Positions 1-5,056 of a stretch of 7,383 nucleotides of DNA are shown here, piece by piece. A program made the position numbers and the translations under genes. Each line of letters begins with the position of its first letter. Position 1 is the stretch's first letter. The stretch covers positions 1-7,383 of the forward strand of contig JASHXJ010000019.1 in NCBI GenBank assembly GCA_030043595.1. The letters run 5' to 3'. The DNA comes from Trebonia sp. (GTDB lineage Bacteria > Actinomycetota > Actinomycetes > Streptosporangiales > Streptosporangiaceae). The notes under the pieces were generated by a model. The model saw only the letters and a list, made by a program, of their open reading frames with translations, was not told the DNA's origin and searched no databases.

Positions 1-541
1 GCGACTGCTCGCACGCCTCCAGCGCCTGCTCCGTCGCCGCCCGGCCGTCGGCGCCGAAGGCGTCGCGCTCGATGACCTTCGCGAACCAGGTCCGCAGCTT
101 GACCAGATCGACCTCGTTCTCCTCAAGCTCGGCGTAGGTGAAGTGGTTCTCGTCGTACTCCTTCTGCACCTGCTGCAGGAAGTCCTGGCACTTGTCGGCG
201 ATCTCCTCGTACTCGTCGTTCCGCGCCGCCTGGAACGCGTTGCGCACCTCGGCCTCGCCGGCCAGCACTCCCGCGGACAGCAGCACCGCGGTCCCGGACA
301 TGTCCTGGATCTCGTGCCGCAGCCTGCGCAGCGAGCGCTCCGCGGCGGGGCTGGCCGGCAGCGCGGCGACCGAGTTCTGCAGGTAGATCGCGCCCAGGCT
401 CTTGATGCGGCGCCACACCGTGGACCGCAGCCTGGTCGGCTCCGGCGGCACGCGGTAGATCAGCAGCAGCCAGCCGCTCGCCCCCTCGGCCTCGGCGCCG
501 GCCTTCTCGGTGCGCTCCGCCCGGTCCGCATGGTCAGTCAT
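1..541 (-). CDS. ChrB N-terminal-domain protein (chromate-resistance-regulator-like), partial
   Basis: The frame opens with ATG at 541 and continues off the left edge after 180 codons, so the C-terminus is not seen. A GGGGAG ribosome-binding site lies 8 nt upstream. After a charged N-terminal tail (1-22) comes a ChrB_N-like block at 24-62: WLLLIYRVP, then TRLRSTVWRRIKSLGA and IYLQNSVAALP. A long charged helical region follows (about 65-160; EEIADKCQDFLQQVQ, LEENEVDLVKLRTWF). In characterised chromate operons ChrB acts as a chromate-responsive regulator, and its N-domain is this block; actinobacteria often carry the N-domain as a separate protein of about 200 aa, which fits here. No chrA is visible, so chromate as the signal is only inferred. 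It is divergent from the membrane protein gene across 32 bp, which suggests a shared control region. The family call is based on motif recall, not on a search. Confidence 0.8.
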   Translation of the reverse strand, partial: MTDHADRAERTEKAGAEAEGASGWLLLIYRVPPEPTRLRSTVWRRIKSLGAIYLQNSVAALPASPAAERSLRRLRHEIQDMSGTAVLLSAGVLAGEAEVRNAFQAARNDEYEEIADKCQDFLQQVQKEYDENHFTYAELEENEVDLVKLRTWFAKVIERDAFGADGRAATEQALEACEQS

Positions 542-560
542 GCCACATTCTCCCCTGGCA
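541..560. promoter_or_regulatory. inverted repeat in the 32-bp divergent intergenic region
   Basis: TGCCA-N10-TGGCA spans the gap between two divergent starts (541 minus, 574 plus). Both ribosome-binding sites (GGGGAG on minus; GGAG at 565-568 on plus) lie in the same short gap, so any promoter must overlap the start of the opposite gene or drive a very short leader. I found no convincing -35/-10 pair. An operator role is inferred from position and symmetry only, and arms of five bases can occur by chance. Confidence 0.25.
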
Positions 561-573
561 TCCTGGAGTTCGA

Positions 574-1344
574 TTGAACGCGCTCCCGCTGATCCTTACC
601 GTCTTCGTCGCCTGCGCTGTCGAGGCGGTCGAGGCTCTCACGATCGTCTTGGCGGTCGGCCTCACCAGGGAATGGAAGTCAACCTTCCAGGGCATGGCGG
701 CCGCTCTCGTAGTGCTCGCCGCGGTCACCGCCGCGGTTGGCCCGGCATTGACGGTCCTCCCGCTGTCCGCGCTCCGGCTGGTCGTCGGGGCGCTGCTGGC
801 GATCTTCGGCTTGCAGTGGCTGCGCAAGGCCGTGCTCCGGGCGACCGGGTACAAGGCGCTGCACGATGAGGCTAGCGCCTACCTGCGCCAGGTCGCGGCC
901 GCCGAGGCAGCCCCGGCGCAAGCCAGGCGCGGTGTCAGCGACTGGTACTCCTTCACCCTCGCGTTCAAGGGCGTCCTGCTCGAAGGGCTCGAGGTGGTGT
1001 TCATCGTCATCACGTTCGGCGATAACCAGCGCAACCTGGGCGCCGCGGTGATCGGGGCCGCGGCGGCCGTCGTGGTGGTCACGCTGACAGGCGTCGCGGT
1101 CAGGGCGCCGCTGGCGAAGGTCCCGGAAAACTGGATGAAGCTGGCGGTGGGCGTGATGCTCACGTCGTTCGGCACGTTCTGGGGGGCCGAAGGCGCCGGC
1201 GTGGCCTGGCCAGGCAATGACCTCGCGCTGCTGGTCCTCGTCCCCGTGGTCGCTGTCGTGTCGGCCGGCTGCATCCTGTGGCTGCGGGCCCGCGGCACCG
1301 CCGCCGCCGTGCCCGCCCCGCAGCCGGAGGCTGTCAGCTCATGA
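574..1344 (+). CDS. COG4280-type integral membrane protein with duplicated EXXE repeats, putative transporter
   Basis: 256 aa, TTG start supported by GGAG at 565-568 (5 nt spacing). The protein is strongly hydrophobic, with about seven membrane segments. Two similar three-helix units are visible. Unit 1: EAVEALTIVLAVG (17-29), a helix at 41-56, and LRLVVGALLAIFG (67-79). Unit 2: EGLEVVFIVITFG (137-149), a helix at 156-174, and MKLAVGVMLTSFG (188-200). A final helix lies at 217-237. A soluble Ala/Glu-rich loop (about 90-125) joins the units. Paired acidic EXXE helices are reminiscent of REXXE in FTR1-type iron permeases and of the 3+3 fold of cation exporters. I recall the family as COG4280, an uncharacterised membrane protein; a metal substrate is inference. 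The stop overlaps the next start (ATGA), implying translational coupling to the small protein downstream. Divergent from a ChrB-like gene. Confidence 0.75.
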   Translation: MNALPLILTVFVACAVEAVEALTIVLAVGLTREWKSTFQGMAAALVVLAAVTAAVGPALTVLPLSALRLVVGALLAIFGLQWLRKAVLRATGYKALHDEASAYLRQVAAAEAAPAQARRGVSDWYSFTLAFKGVLLEGLEVVFIVITFGDNQRNLGAAVIGAAAAVVVVTLTGVAVRAPLAKVPENWMKLAVGVMLTSFGTFWGAEGAGVAWPGNDLALLVLVPVVAVVSAGCILWLRARGTAAAVPAPQPEAVSS

Positions 1345-1541
1345 ACCGGATCAAGGCGCTCGGCGCGTTCTGCTACGACTTCGTGATCGGCGACGACTGG
1401 CGCGTCGCGGCGCTCGTCGTGGCCGGGCTCGCGATCACCGCGGTCTGCGCGCACGCCGCCGGCGTCAACGCGTGGTGGCTGCTCCCGCTGTTCGCCTTCG
1501 CCGCGCTCGGCTGGTCCCTGCACCGGGCAACAAGATCATTA
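1341..1541 (+). CDS. small two-helix membrane protein (GDDW motif) lacking its own stop codon
   Basis: ATG at 1341 overlaps the upstream TGA (ATGA), so it is probably translated by coupling. The recognisable protein is residues 1-65: a short amphipathic start (MNRIKALGAFCYDF), the motif IGDDW (16-20), a membrane helix at about 22-39, a second at about 44-60, and a basic end HRATR. This looks like a small protein I recall beside COG4280 genes in actinomycetes, usually ending at about this point. Here no stop follows: the frame passes through an AT-rich patch (1531-1547), including two TTA codons, and stays open to 2960 antisense to the response regulator and part of the kinase. That extension is codon-aligned with the antisense regulator, so it is open by composition and very unlikely to be real protein. 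Either the last codons were lost in a rearrangement or there is a sequence error. The end given here is approximate. Confidence 0.6.
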
Positions 1542-1547
1542 TTATTC
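1531..1547 (-). other. AT-rich junction with tandem in-frame stops of the response regulator
   Basis: On the minus strand the last sense codon GAA is followed in frame by TAA, TAA and TGA (1544 down to 1536). The plus strand reads the same bases as TCA TTA TTA. Such an AT-rich run and three tandem stops stand out against the very GC-rich surroundings. It is also exactly where the converging small membrane protein gene loses its expected end. No stable hairpin with a T-run is present, so it does not look like an intrinsic terminator. Confidence 0.6.
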
Positions 1548-2225
1548 CGGACGATCCCGGCCCCGGGCGCGGACCAGTCCGCTTTCGTAGGCGAGCACGA
1601 CGGCCTGCACCCGGTCCCGCAGCCCGAGCTTGGCCAGGATCCGCCCGACGTGGGTCTTCACCGTGGCCTCGGAGACGAACAGCCGGACCGCTATCTCCGC
1701 GTTGGACAGGCCAGCCGCCACCTGGACGAGGACCTCGCGCTCGCGTTCGGTGAGGTCGGCCAGGTCGGCGCTGGGCAGGCGGGCCGCGCCGCCGTGGTCG
1801 GAAAGCAGCGGCACGAACCGGTCGATCAGCCGCCTGGTGGTGGACGGGGCGACCACCGAGTCGCCGGAGTGCACGGCCCGGATCGCGAACAGCAGCTCCT
1901 GCGGCGGCACGTCCTTGAGCAGGAACCCGCTGGCACCCGCCTTCAGCGCGGCGAACGCGTACTCGTCGAGGTCGAACGTGGTCAGCATGAGCACCTTCGG
2001 CCGCTGCCCGGCCGCGCAGATCCGGCGCGCCGCCTCGACCCCGTCGAGCCCTGGCATCCGCACATCCATCACCATGACGTCGGCCGCGCCGTCCGCCGCC
2101 AGCGACACGGCGGCCAGCCCGTTCCCGGCCTCGCCGACCACGGTCATGTCGGGCTGCGCGTCGAGCATCATCCGAAAGCCGGCCCGGACCAGTTCCTGGT
2201 CATCGACCAGCGCCACCCTGATCAC
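1542..2225 (-). CDS. NarL/LuxR-family response regulator
   Basis: 227 aa, GTG start. The receiver domain occupies about 3-120: acidic pocket D8-D9, phosphoacceptor D54 in MVMDVRMPGLDG, switch residues T82/T83 in LMLTTFD, and K104 in FLLKD. The LuxR-type helix-turn-helix domain occupies about 156-216, starting LTEREREVL and including AAGLSNAEIAVRLFVSEATVKTHVG split over the recognition helices, then ILAKLGLRDRVQAV. The complete set of phosphotransfer residues predicts an active DNA-binding regulator. It lies 26 bp downstream of the kinase gene on the same strand and is its obvious partner. Ribosome-binding signal is weak (AGGG about 13 nt upstream). The gene ends in three tandem stops and converges on the small membrane protein gene. 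Targets are unknown: no transporter operon of the usual type sits beside it. Confidence 0.95.
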   Translation of the reverse strand: MIRVALVDDQELVRAGFRMMLDAQPDMTVVGEAGNGLAAVSLAADGAADVMVMDVRMPGLDGVEAARRICAAGQRPKVLMLTTFDLDEYAFAALKAGASGFLLKDVPPQELLFAIRAVHSGDSVVAPSTTRRLIDRFVPLLSDHGGAARLPSADLADLTEREREVLVQVAAGLSNAEIAVRLFVSEATVKTHVGRILAKLGLRDRVQAVVLAYESGLVRARGRDRPE

Positions 2226-2251
2226 AGCGTCACGCCGCCCTGCTCACCGGA

Positions 2252-3436
2252 TCACGCGGCCCCGGGCTCGGCTGGCACCGGCAGCGTCGCGGTCACCCGC
2301 CAGCCGCCTGGGCACGGACCGGCGGTGACCGCGCCGCCGTGCACCTCTACCCGCTCCCGCATGCCGATCAGCCCGTGCCCCCGCCCGTCACCGCGGCCGG
2401 CACCGGCGAGGGCGGGACGCCGGCCGTCGTCGGTCACCTTGATCACCAGCTGGTCGTCGCAGAACCGCAGGGTGACCGCGGCCGTCACCGTCGGCCCGCC
2501 GTGCTTGCGGGCGTTGGTCAGCGACTCCTGGACGACCCGGTACGCGGCCAGGGCCGGGCCGGGCGGCAGCACGCGGGGCACGCCCTCGACGGCGAACGAG
2601 ACGGGCAGCCCGGCCGCCCGGGCCTGCTCGAGGAGCCCGGCGAGCTGCTCCACGCCCGGCTGCGGCGCCAGCTCCGCGCCGTCGTCGGCGGACCGCAGGA
2701 TGCCGAGCAGGCGGCGCATCTCGGTGAGGGCCTGGCGCCCGGTGCCCGAGATCGCGGCCAGCGCCTGCCGCGTCCGCTCCGGCGACGTCTCCAGGGCGTA
2801 CGCGGCGCCGTCGGCCTGCACCACCATGACGCTGACATGGTGCGCGACGACGTCGTGCAGTTCGCGCGCGATCCTGGCCCGCTCGGCCGCCACGGCGATC
2901 TGTGCCTGCGCGTCGCGCTCGTGCTCCAGCCGCGCGGCCCGTTCCTCCAGCCCGCGGTAGTAGCCGCGCCGCCACTGCATCGAGTCGCCCAGCAGCCAGG
3001 CGAGCAGCGCCGGGCCGGCGAATATCGCGGCGACGCCGGCGATCGGGAAGAGCGAGTCCACGTGCGCCGGCGTCCACATGAGGATCGTCACGAGGGCGCC
3101 GGCCAGGAAGGCGGCCAGCGCGACGACCGAGACACGCCGCGGCCGGTAGGCCGCGACCGTGTAGAGCAGGATGACGATCGCCAGGTCCGGTCCGAACGGC
3201 GAGCCCAGCGCGAGCACCGCGGGCCCGCCAATGGCCACCACGGCGGCGAACGCGCCGACCGGGTACCGTCGCCGCAGCGCCACCGGCGCGGACGTGGCGA
3301 GGACGAACAGCACGGCGGCCGCCAGCGGAACGCGCCGCGACCCGACCGCGATCAGGCTGAGCGCCGCCGGCACGAGGGCGAGCATGCTGTCGACCACCAG
3401 CGGGTGGCCGCGCAGCCAGCCGTAGAACGAGCGCAC
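2252..3436 (-). CDS. HPK7-type sensor histidine kinase (HisKA_3/HATPase)
   Basis: 394 aa, GTG start. N-terminal membrane sensor (about 12-150) has several closely spaced helices with very short loops, as in the DUF7134-type sensor of actinobacterial NarL-partner kinases, so it probably senses within the membrane. A short coiled-coil linker (about 160-185) leads to the dimerisation/phosphoacceptor domain: ERARIARELHDVVAHH, with H194 as the phosphorylated histidine. The ATPase domain shows an N-box QESLTNARKH (N308), a G1 box VTDDG (D336-G338) and a G2 box GHGLIGMRERV (353-363), and ends in WRVTATLPV. All catalytic motifs are present. This start is preferred because residues 4-30 (FYGWLRGHPLVVD...) resemble the normal family N-terminus. 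No Shine-Dalgarno is visible, but a -10-like TACGCT lies 6 nt upstream, compatible with a leaderless transcript. It should phosphorylate the response regulator encoded 26 bp downstream. Confidence 0.95.
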   Translation of the reverse strand: MRSFYGWLRGHPLVVDSMLALVPAALSLIAVGSRRVPLAAAVLFVLATSAPVALRRRYPVGAFAAVVAIGGPAVLALGSPFGPDLAIVILLYTVAAYRPRRVSVVALAAFLAGALVTILMWTPAHVDSLFPIAGVAAIFAGPALLAWLLGDSMQWRRGYYRGLEERAARLEHERDAQAQIAVAAERARIARELHDVVAHHVSVMVVQADGAAYALETSPERTRQALAAISGTGRQALTEMRRLLGILRSADDGAELAPQPGVEQLAGLLEQARAAGLPVSFAVEGVPRVLPPGPALAAYRVVQESLTNARKHGGPTVTAAVTLRFCDDQLVIKVTDDGRRPALAGAGRGDGRGHGLIGMRERVEVHGGAVTAGPCPGGWRVTATLPVPAEPGAA

Positions 3437-3442
3437 GCGATC

Positions 3443-3448
3443 AGCGTA
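3443..3448 (-). promoter_or_regulatory. -10-like element directly upstream of the histidine kinase start
   Basis: On the minus strand TACGCT is followed by six bases and then the GTG start at 3436. This is the spacing expected for transcription starting at the first base of the start codon, as in actinobacterial leaderless mRNAs. No good -35 hexamer is found at 17-18 bp, so the call rests on the -10 and on the lack of a ribosome-binding site. Confidence 0.35.
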
Positions 3449-3470
3449 CGCGCCGCCGCGCCGGCCGGGC

Positions 3471-3512
3471 GTCCGCCGGAAGGCCGATTCCCGGCTACGC
3501 CGCCAGGCGGAC
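3471..3512 (-). terminator. possible hairpin between the peptidase E-like gene and the histidine kinase gene
   Basis: GTCCGCC (3471-3477) and GGCGGAC (3506-3512) form a perfect 7-bp inverted repeat. Inside it, on the minus strand, GCCG-GGAAT-CGGC can form a second small stem. It lies downstream of the peptidase E-like gene stop and upstream of the kinase promoter, where a terminator would be useful. There is no T-run, so it could equally be a structured spacer. Together with the tandem repeat beside it, this is all that the 115-bp gap 3437-3551 holds. Confidence 0.3.
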
Positions 3513-3514
3513 GC

Positions 3515-3532
3515 GGCCGACCCGGCCGACCC
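3515..3532. repeat. 9-bp tandem duplication
   Basis: GGCCGACCC occurs twice back to back (3515-3523 and 3524-3532), followed by the partial copy GGC. It is next to the hairpin in the gap between the peptidase E-like gene and the kinase gene. In GC-rich DNA this may be simple slippage. Confidence 0.5.
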
Positions 3533-3551
3533 GGCGGGCAGCCAGGCCAGG

Positions 3552-4280
3552 TCACGCGCCGAGGAAGCGCGTCGCCAGGCGCGTCTCCACCACCCCGCCC
3601 GCGCCGTCCGGCTCTACCCGGTACACGCCGGCCTGCGGCCGGTCGGCGACCTGCTCCGCCAGCGTCTCGTCCGCGAAGTGCCCCGCCGCGCCGTCGTCGC
3701 ACGCGATGCCGCCCGGCAGCGTCCCGTCCGCGACCAGCCGCCGGTACAGCGGCCGCCGCTCCGGCTCCGAGTCGAAGTGCGGGCAGAAGCTGCCGGCCAG
3801 CATCCCCAGCCCGTCGGCGAAGGCCCTCAGCTTCAGGCCGAACGAATCGGTGGTTCCCCCCTCGAACCAGCAGATTCCCCCGGCGCTTGACCCGGCGAGG
3901 ACGATCCCGGCCAGCCATGCCTTGCGCAGGATCTCGTCGATCCCGTGCACCCGCCAGACCGCGAGCATGTTGGCGACGCTGCCGCCGCCGACGAAGATGA
4001 CGTCCTGGGACATCAGCAGGTCTTCGGGGTCGGCCACGTTAGGCATGGGGAACAGCGCGAGGTGCCGGACGCGGGCAGGCGTCTGCGCGAGGCGGTCGTA
4101 GAACCGCAGGTAGGCGTTCGGATCGTCGCCGACCGCGGTGTTGAGCACACACAGGTTCGGCCGTCCCCGGCCGCTCAGGTCCATCGCGTACCGCACCTGC
4201 AGCGGGGCGCGGTCCGCGTCGCGTGGCATCAGCATGCCGCCCCCGACCGCGAGCACATGCCGCCGTCCGTCTGCCGCCAT
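3552..4280 (-). CDS. pepE: peptidase E-like serine hydrolase (family S51)
   Basis: 242 aa, ATG start; slightly longer than the approximately 230 aa of enterobacterial PepE. Family S51 contains dipeptidases acting on N-terminal aspartyl peptides, and also cyanophycinases. Visible motifs: an N-terminal strand and glycine turn HVLAVGGGML (8-17); VIFVGGGSVANMLAVW (94-109), the usual glycine-rich segment before the nucleophile elbow; the elbow LAGSSAGGICWF (128-139) with S132 as probable nucleophile in GxSAG; and SFCPHFDSE (164-172) with H168 as probable catalytic histidine. Also conserved-looking are FADG (154-157) and CDDGAAG (194-200). No signal peptide, so cytosolic. The dipeptidase assignment against another S51 activity cannot be settled by eye. 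No Shine-Dalgarno is seen; a promoter-like -35/-10 pair places transcription start at or next to the ATG, and a palindrome covers its -35, suggesting repression by an unknown regulator. Confidence 0.88.
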   Translation of the reverse strand: MAADGRRHVLAVGGGMLMPRDADRAPLQVRYAMDLSGRGRPNLCVLNTAVGDDPNAYLRFYDRLAQTPARVRHLALFPMPNVADPEDLLMSQDVIFVGGGSVANMLAVWRVHGIDEILRKAWLAGIVLAGSSAGGICWFEGGTTDSFGLKLRAFADGLGMLAGSFCPHFDSEPERRPLYRRLVADGTLPGGIACDDGAAGHFADETLAEQVADRPQAGVYRVEPDGAGGVVETRLATRFLGA

Positions 4281-4287
4281 GCCCGTG

Positions 4288-4316
4288 ACCGTAGCGGCGT
4301 TTGCTGCCTACTGCAA
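4288..4316 (-). promoter_or_regulatory. predicted promoter of the peptidase E-like gene, leaderless geometry
   Basis: On the minus strand, -35 TTGCAG (4316-4311) is separated by exactly 17 bp from -10 TACGGT (4293-4288). Seven bases then precede the ATG at 4280, so the transcript would start at or within a base of the start codon. The absence of a Shine-Dalgarno fits. This is inferred from consensus matching only. Confidence 0.5.
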
Positions 4317-4318
4317 AC
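4299..4318. promoter_or_regulatory. palindromic operator candidate
   Basis: GTTTGC-N8-GCAAAC is a perfect 6+6 inverted repeat of 20 bp total, in locally less GC-rich DNA. It overlaps the -35 and spacer of the minus-strand promoter and the -35 of the plus-strand promoter. This is the size and placement expected for a dimeric helix-turn-helix repressor site. The regulator is not identifiable here. Confidence 0.5.
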
Positions 4319-4329
4319 AAAGCTATAGG
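4301..4329 (+). promoter_or_regulatory. predicted plus-strand promoter interlocked with the minus-strand one
   Basis: TTGCTG (4301-4306), 17 bp spacer, TATAGG (4324-4329). It would drive the hypothetical gene starting at 4467 with a leader of about 130 nt. The -10 matches four of six consensus bases and lacks the usual final T, so it is weaker than its minus-strand partner. Its -35 falls in the left arm of the palindrome. Confidence 0.35.
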
Positions 4330-4403
4330 AGTGACCGAGTCGCGACGGATCGTTCGGGGACTACCACAACACGGTCCATAAGGAGTACTATCTCGTTTTA
4401 CGG

Positions 4404-4422
4404 GCGCCGGGCCAGGCGGCGC
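4404..4422 (+). other. hairpin in the leader of the hypothetical gene
   Basis: GCGCCG (4404-4409) pairs with CGGCGC (4417-4422) around a 7-nt loop. It lies between the predicted plus promoter and the start at 4467. Just upstream, AAGGAG (4380-4385) looks like a strong ribosome-binding site but has no start codon at a usable distance. No known riboswitch is recognised. Confidence 0.3.
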
Positions 4423-4466
4423 GAGCGTGGACACCGCAAACCCATGTGTGCAGGGCGGCAAAGAGC

Positions 4467-4967
4467 ATGGCTGAATGGTGGTCGATCGAGGTTTTCCACG
4501 GCGAGAAACTCCCGGCGAGCCAGTGGAAGTACACGTACGAGGACACGCTGATCGACGCGGCCGTGACGCACGGCGCAGTGTACTGGGAATGGCACGACTT
4601 CCAGTACGGCGTGATCTTCGAGGTCTGCTTCGCCACCGACGAGCAGTGGGAGGCGTTCCGCGGCCTGCCCACGGTCGTCGCCGCGCTCGACGCGGTGCCG
4701 GATCCGGTCAACGGCCTGCTCGTCTACCGGGGCAGGGGCGGGGCGGCGGGCTCCCGCAAGCCCCGCAGGCCGAAGCCGGCGCCGAGCGCCGCCGCGCTCG
4801 AGCTCGAGGAGCCGATGGAGGAACGGCGCATCGCCGTCACCGCCATCATGGCCGAGCAGGAGGCCCTGGAACGCGGCAGCGACCCGCAGGCAGATCCTGG
4901 CGACCCCGCCGAGCCTGCGCGGCGCGCCAGGCGCGCGCCCGCGGCGCGGGACGCGCGAACCCCGTAA
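4467..4967 (+). CDS. conserved hypothetical protein (actinobacterial MAEWWSIEVF family)
   Basis: 166 aa; function unknown. I recall similar actinomycete proteins that begin MAEWWSIEVFHG, and this sets the start at ATG 4467 rather than the in-frame GTG at 4446, although the ribosome-binding signal is weak for both. Residues 1-90 look like a compact alpha/beta domain rich in aromatics: WWSIEVFHGE, YEDTLIDAAV, AVYWEWHDFQYGVIFEV, WEAFRGLPTVVAALDAVPD, NGLLVYRGRGG. A basic, proline-rich linker follows (91-108), then a charged helix (about 110-137, LELEEPMEERRIAVTAIMAEQ), then a disordered Ala/Arg/Pro tail. No signal peptide or membrane segment. The tail is low-complexity and may vary between species. 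It precedes the DUF5998 gene by 89 bp with hairpins in between, so it may be a separate transcription unit. Confidence 0.8.
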   Translation: MAEWWSIEVFHGEKLPASQWKYTYEDTLIDAAVTHGAVYWEWHDFQYGVIFEVCFATDEQWEAFRGLPTVVAALDAVPDPVNGLLVYRGRGGAAGSRKPRRPKPAPSAAALELEEPMEERRIAVTAIMAEQEALERGSDPQADPGDPAEPARRARRAPAARDARTP

Positions 4968-4999
4968 AAGCGCCGGAAAGCCGACGCGGGCCGACACTA

Positions 5000-5015
5000 C
5001 CGGCACAATCGCCGG
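5000..5015. other. short inverted repeat downstream of the hypothetical gene
   Basis: CCGGC-N6-GCCGG, 33 bp after the stop at 4967. It could be a weak terminator stem, but the T-run is missing. It is the first of two inverted repeats in the 89-bp gap before the DUF5998 gene. Confidence 0.25.
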
Positions 5016-5017
5016 CC

Positions 5018-5034
5018 AGGCGTGAAGTACGCCT
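5018..5034. promoter_or_regulatory. palindrome upstream of the DUF5998 gene
   Basis: AGGCGT-GAAGT-ACGCCT is a perfect 6+6 inverted repeat, 22 bp before the start at 5057. It overlaps the predicted -35, so an operator is possible; a transcribed hairpin is the alternative. Confidence 0.35.
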
Positions 5035-5050
5035 CAGGACGGTGCAGGAT
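5022..5050 (+). promoter_or_regulatory. weak predicted promoter of the DUF5998 gene
   Basis: GTGAAG (5022-5027), 17 bp spacer, CAGGAT (5045-5050), then six G and the ATG at 5057. The spacing would give a leaderless mRNA. Both hexamers deviate from consensus, and the G-run could instead serve as a ribosome-binding site for the in-frame ATG at 5075. Confidence 0.3.
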
Positions 5051-5056
5051 GGGGGG

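Noticed and set aside
879..1523. 214-residue open frame on the minus strand
   Set aside because: Lies opposite the COG4280-type membrane protein, whose helices and repeat structure are clear. The shadow has no recognisable domain.
1523..1567. Intrinsic terminator between the converging small gene and the response regulator
   Set aside because: Only 5-bp arms (CCGGG/CCCGG) with a 28-nt loop and no T-run after a stem; not convincing.
1278..2960. 560-residue open frame on the plus strand
   Set aside because: Only the stretch from 1341 to about 1535 looks like protein. The rest is antisense to the response regulator (codon-aligned) and the kinase and has Arg/Pro/Ala-rich low-complexity translation.
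2339..4000. 553-residue open frame on the plus strand
   Set aside because: Antisense to the kinase and peptidase E-like genes, both of which have full family motifs. Its translation is Arg/Gly/Pro-rich without any domain, a normal GC-rich shadow.
4331..4381. 16-codon open frame (GTG to TAA) in the leader upstream of 4467
   Set aside because: The AGGA stretch abuts the GTG with no spacing, so initiation is unlikely. It overlaps the region just after the predicted -10. No conserved peptide is recognised.
4446..4466. GTG at 4446 as start of the hypothetical gene
   Set aside because: Adds seven residues that do not look like the remembered family N-terminus (MAEWWSIEVF), and no ribosome-binding site precedes it.
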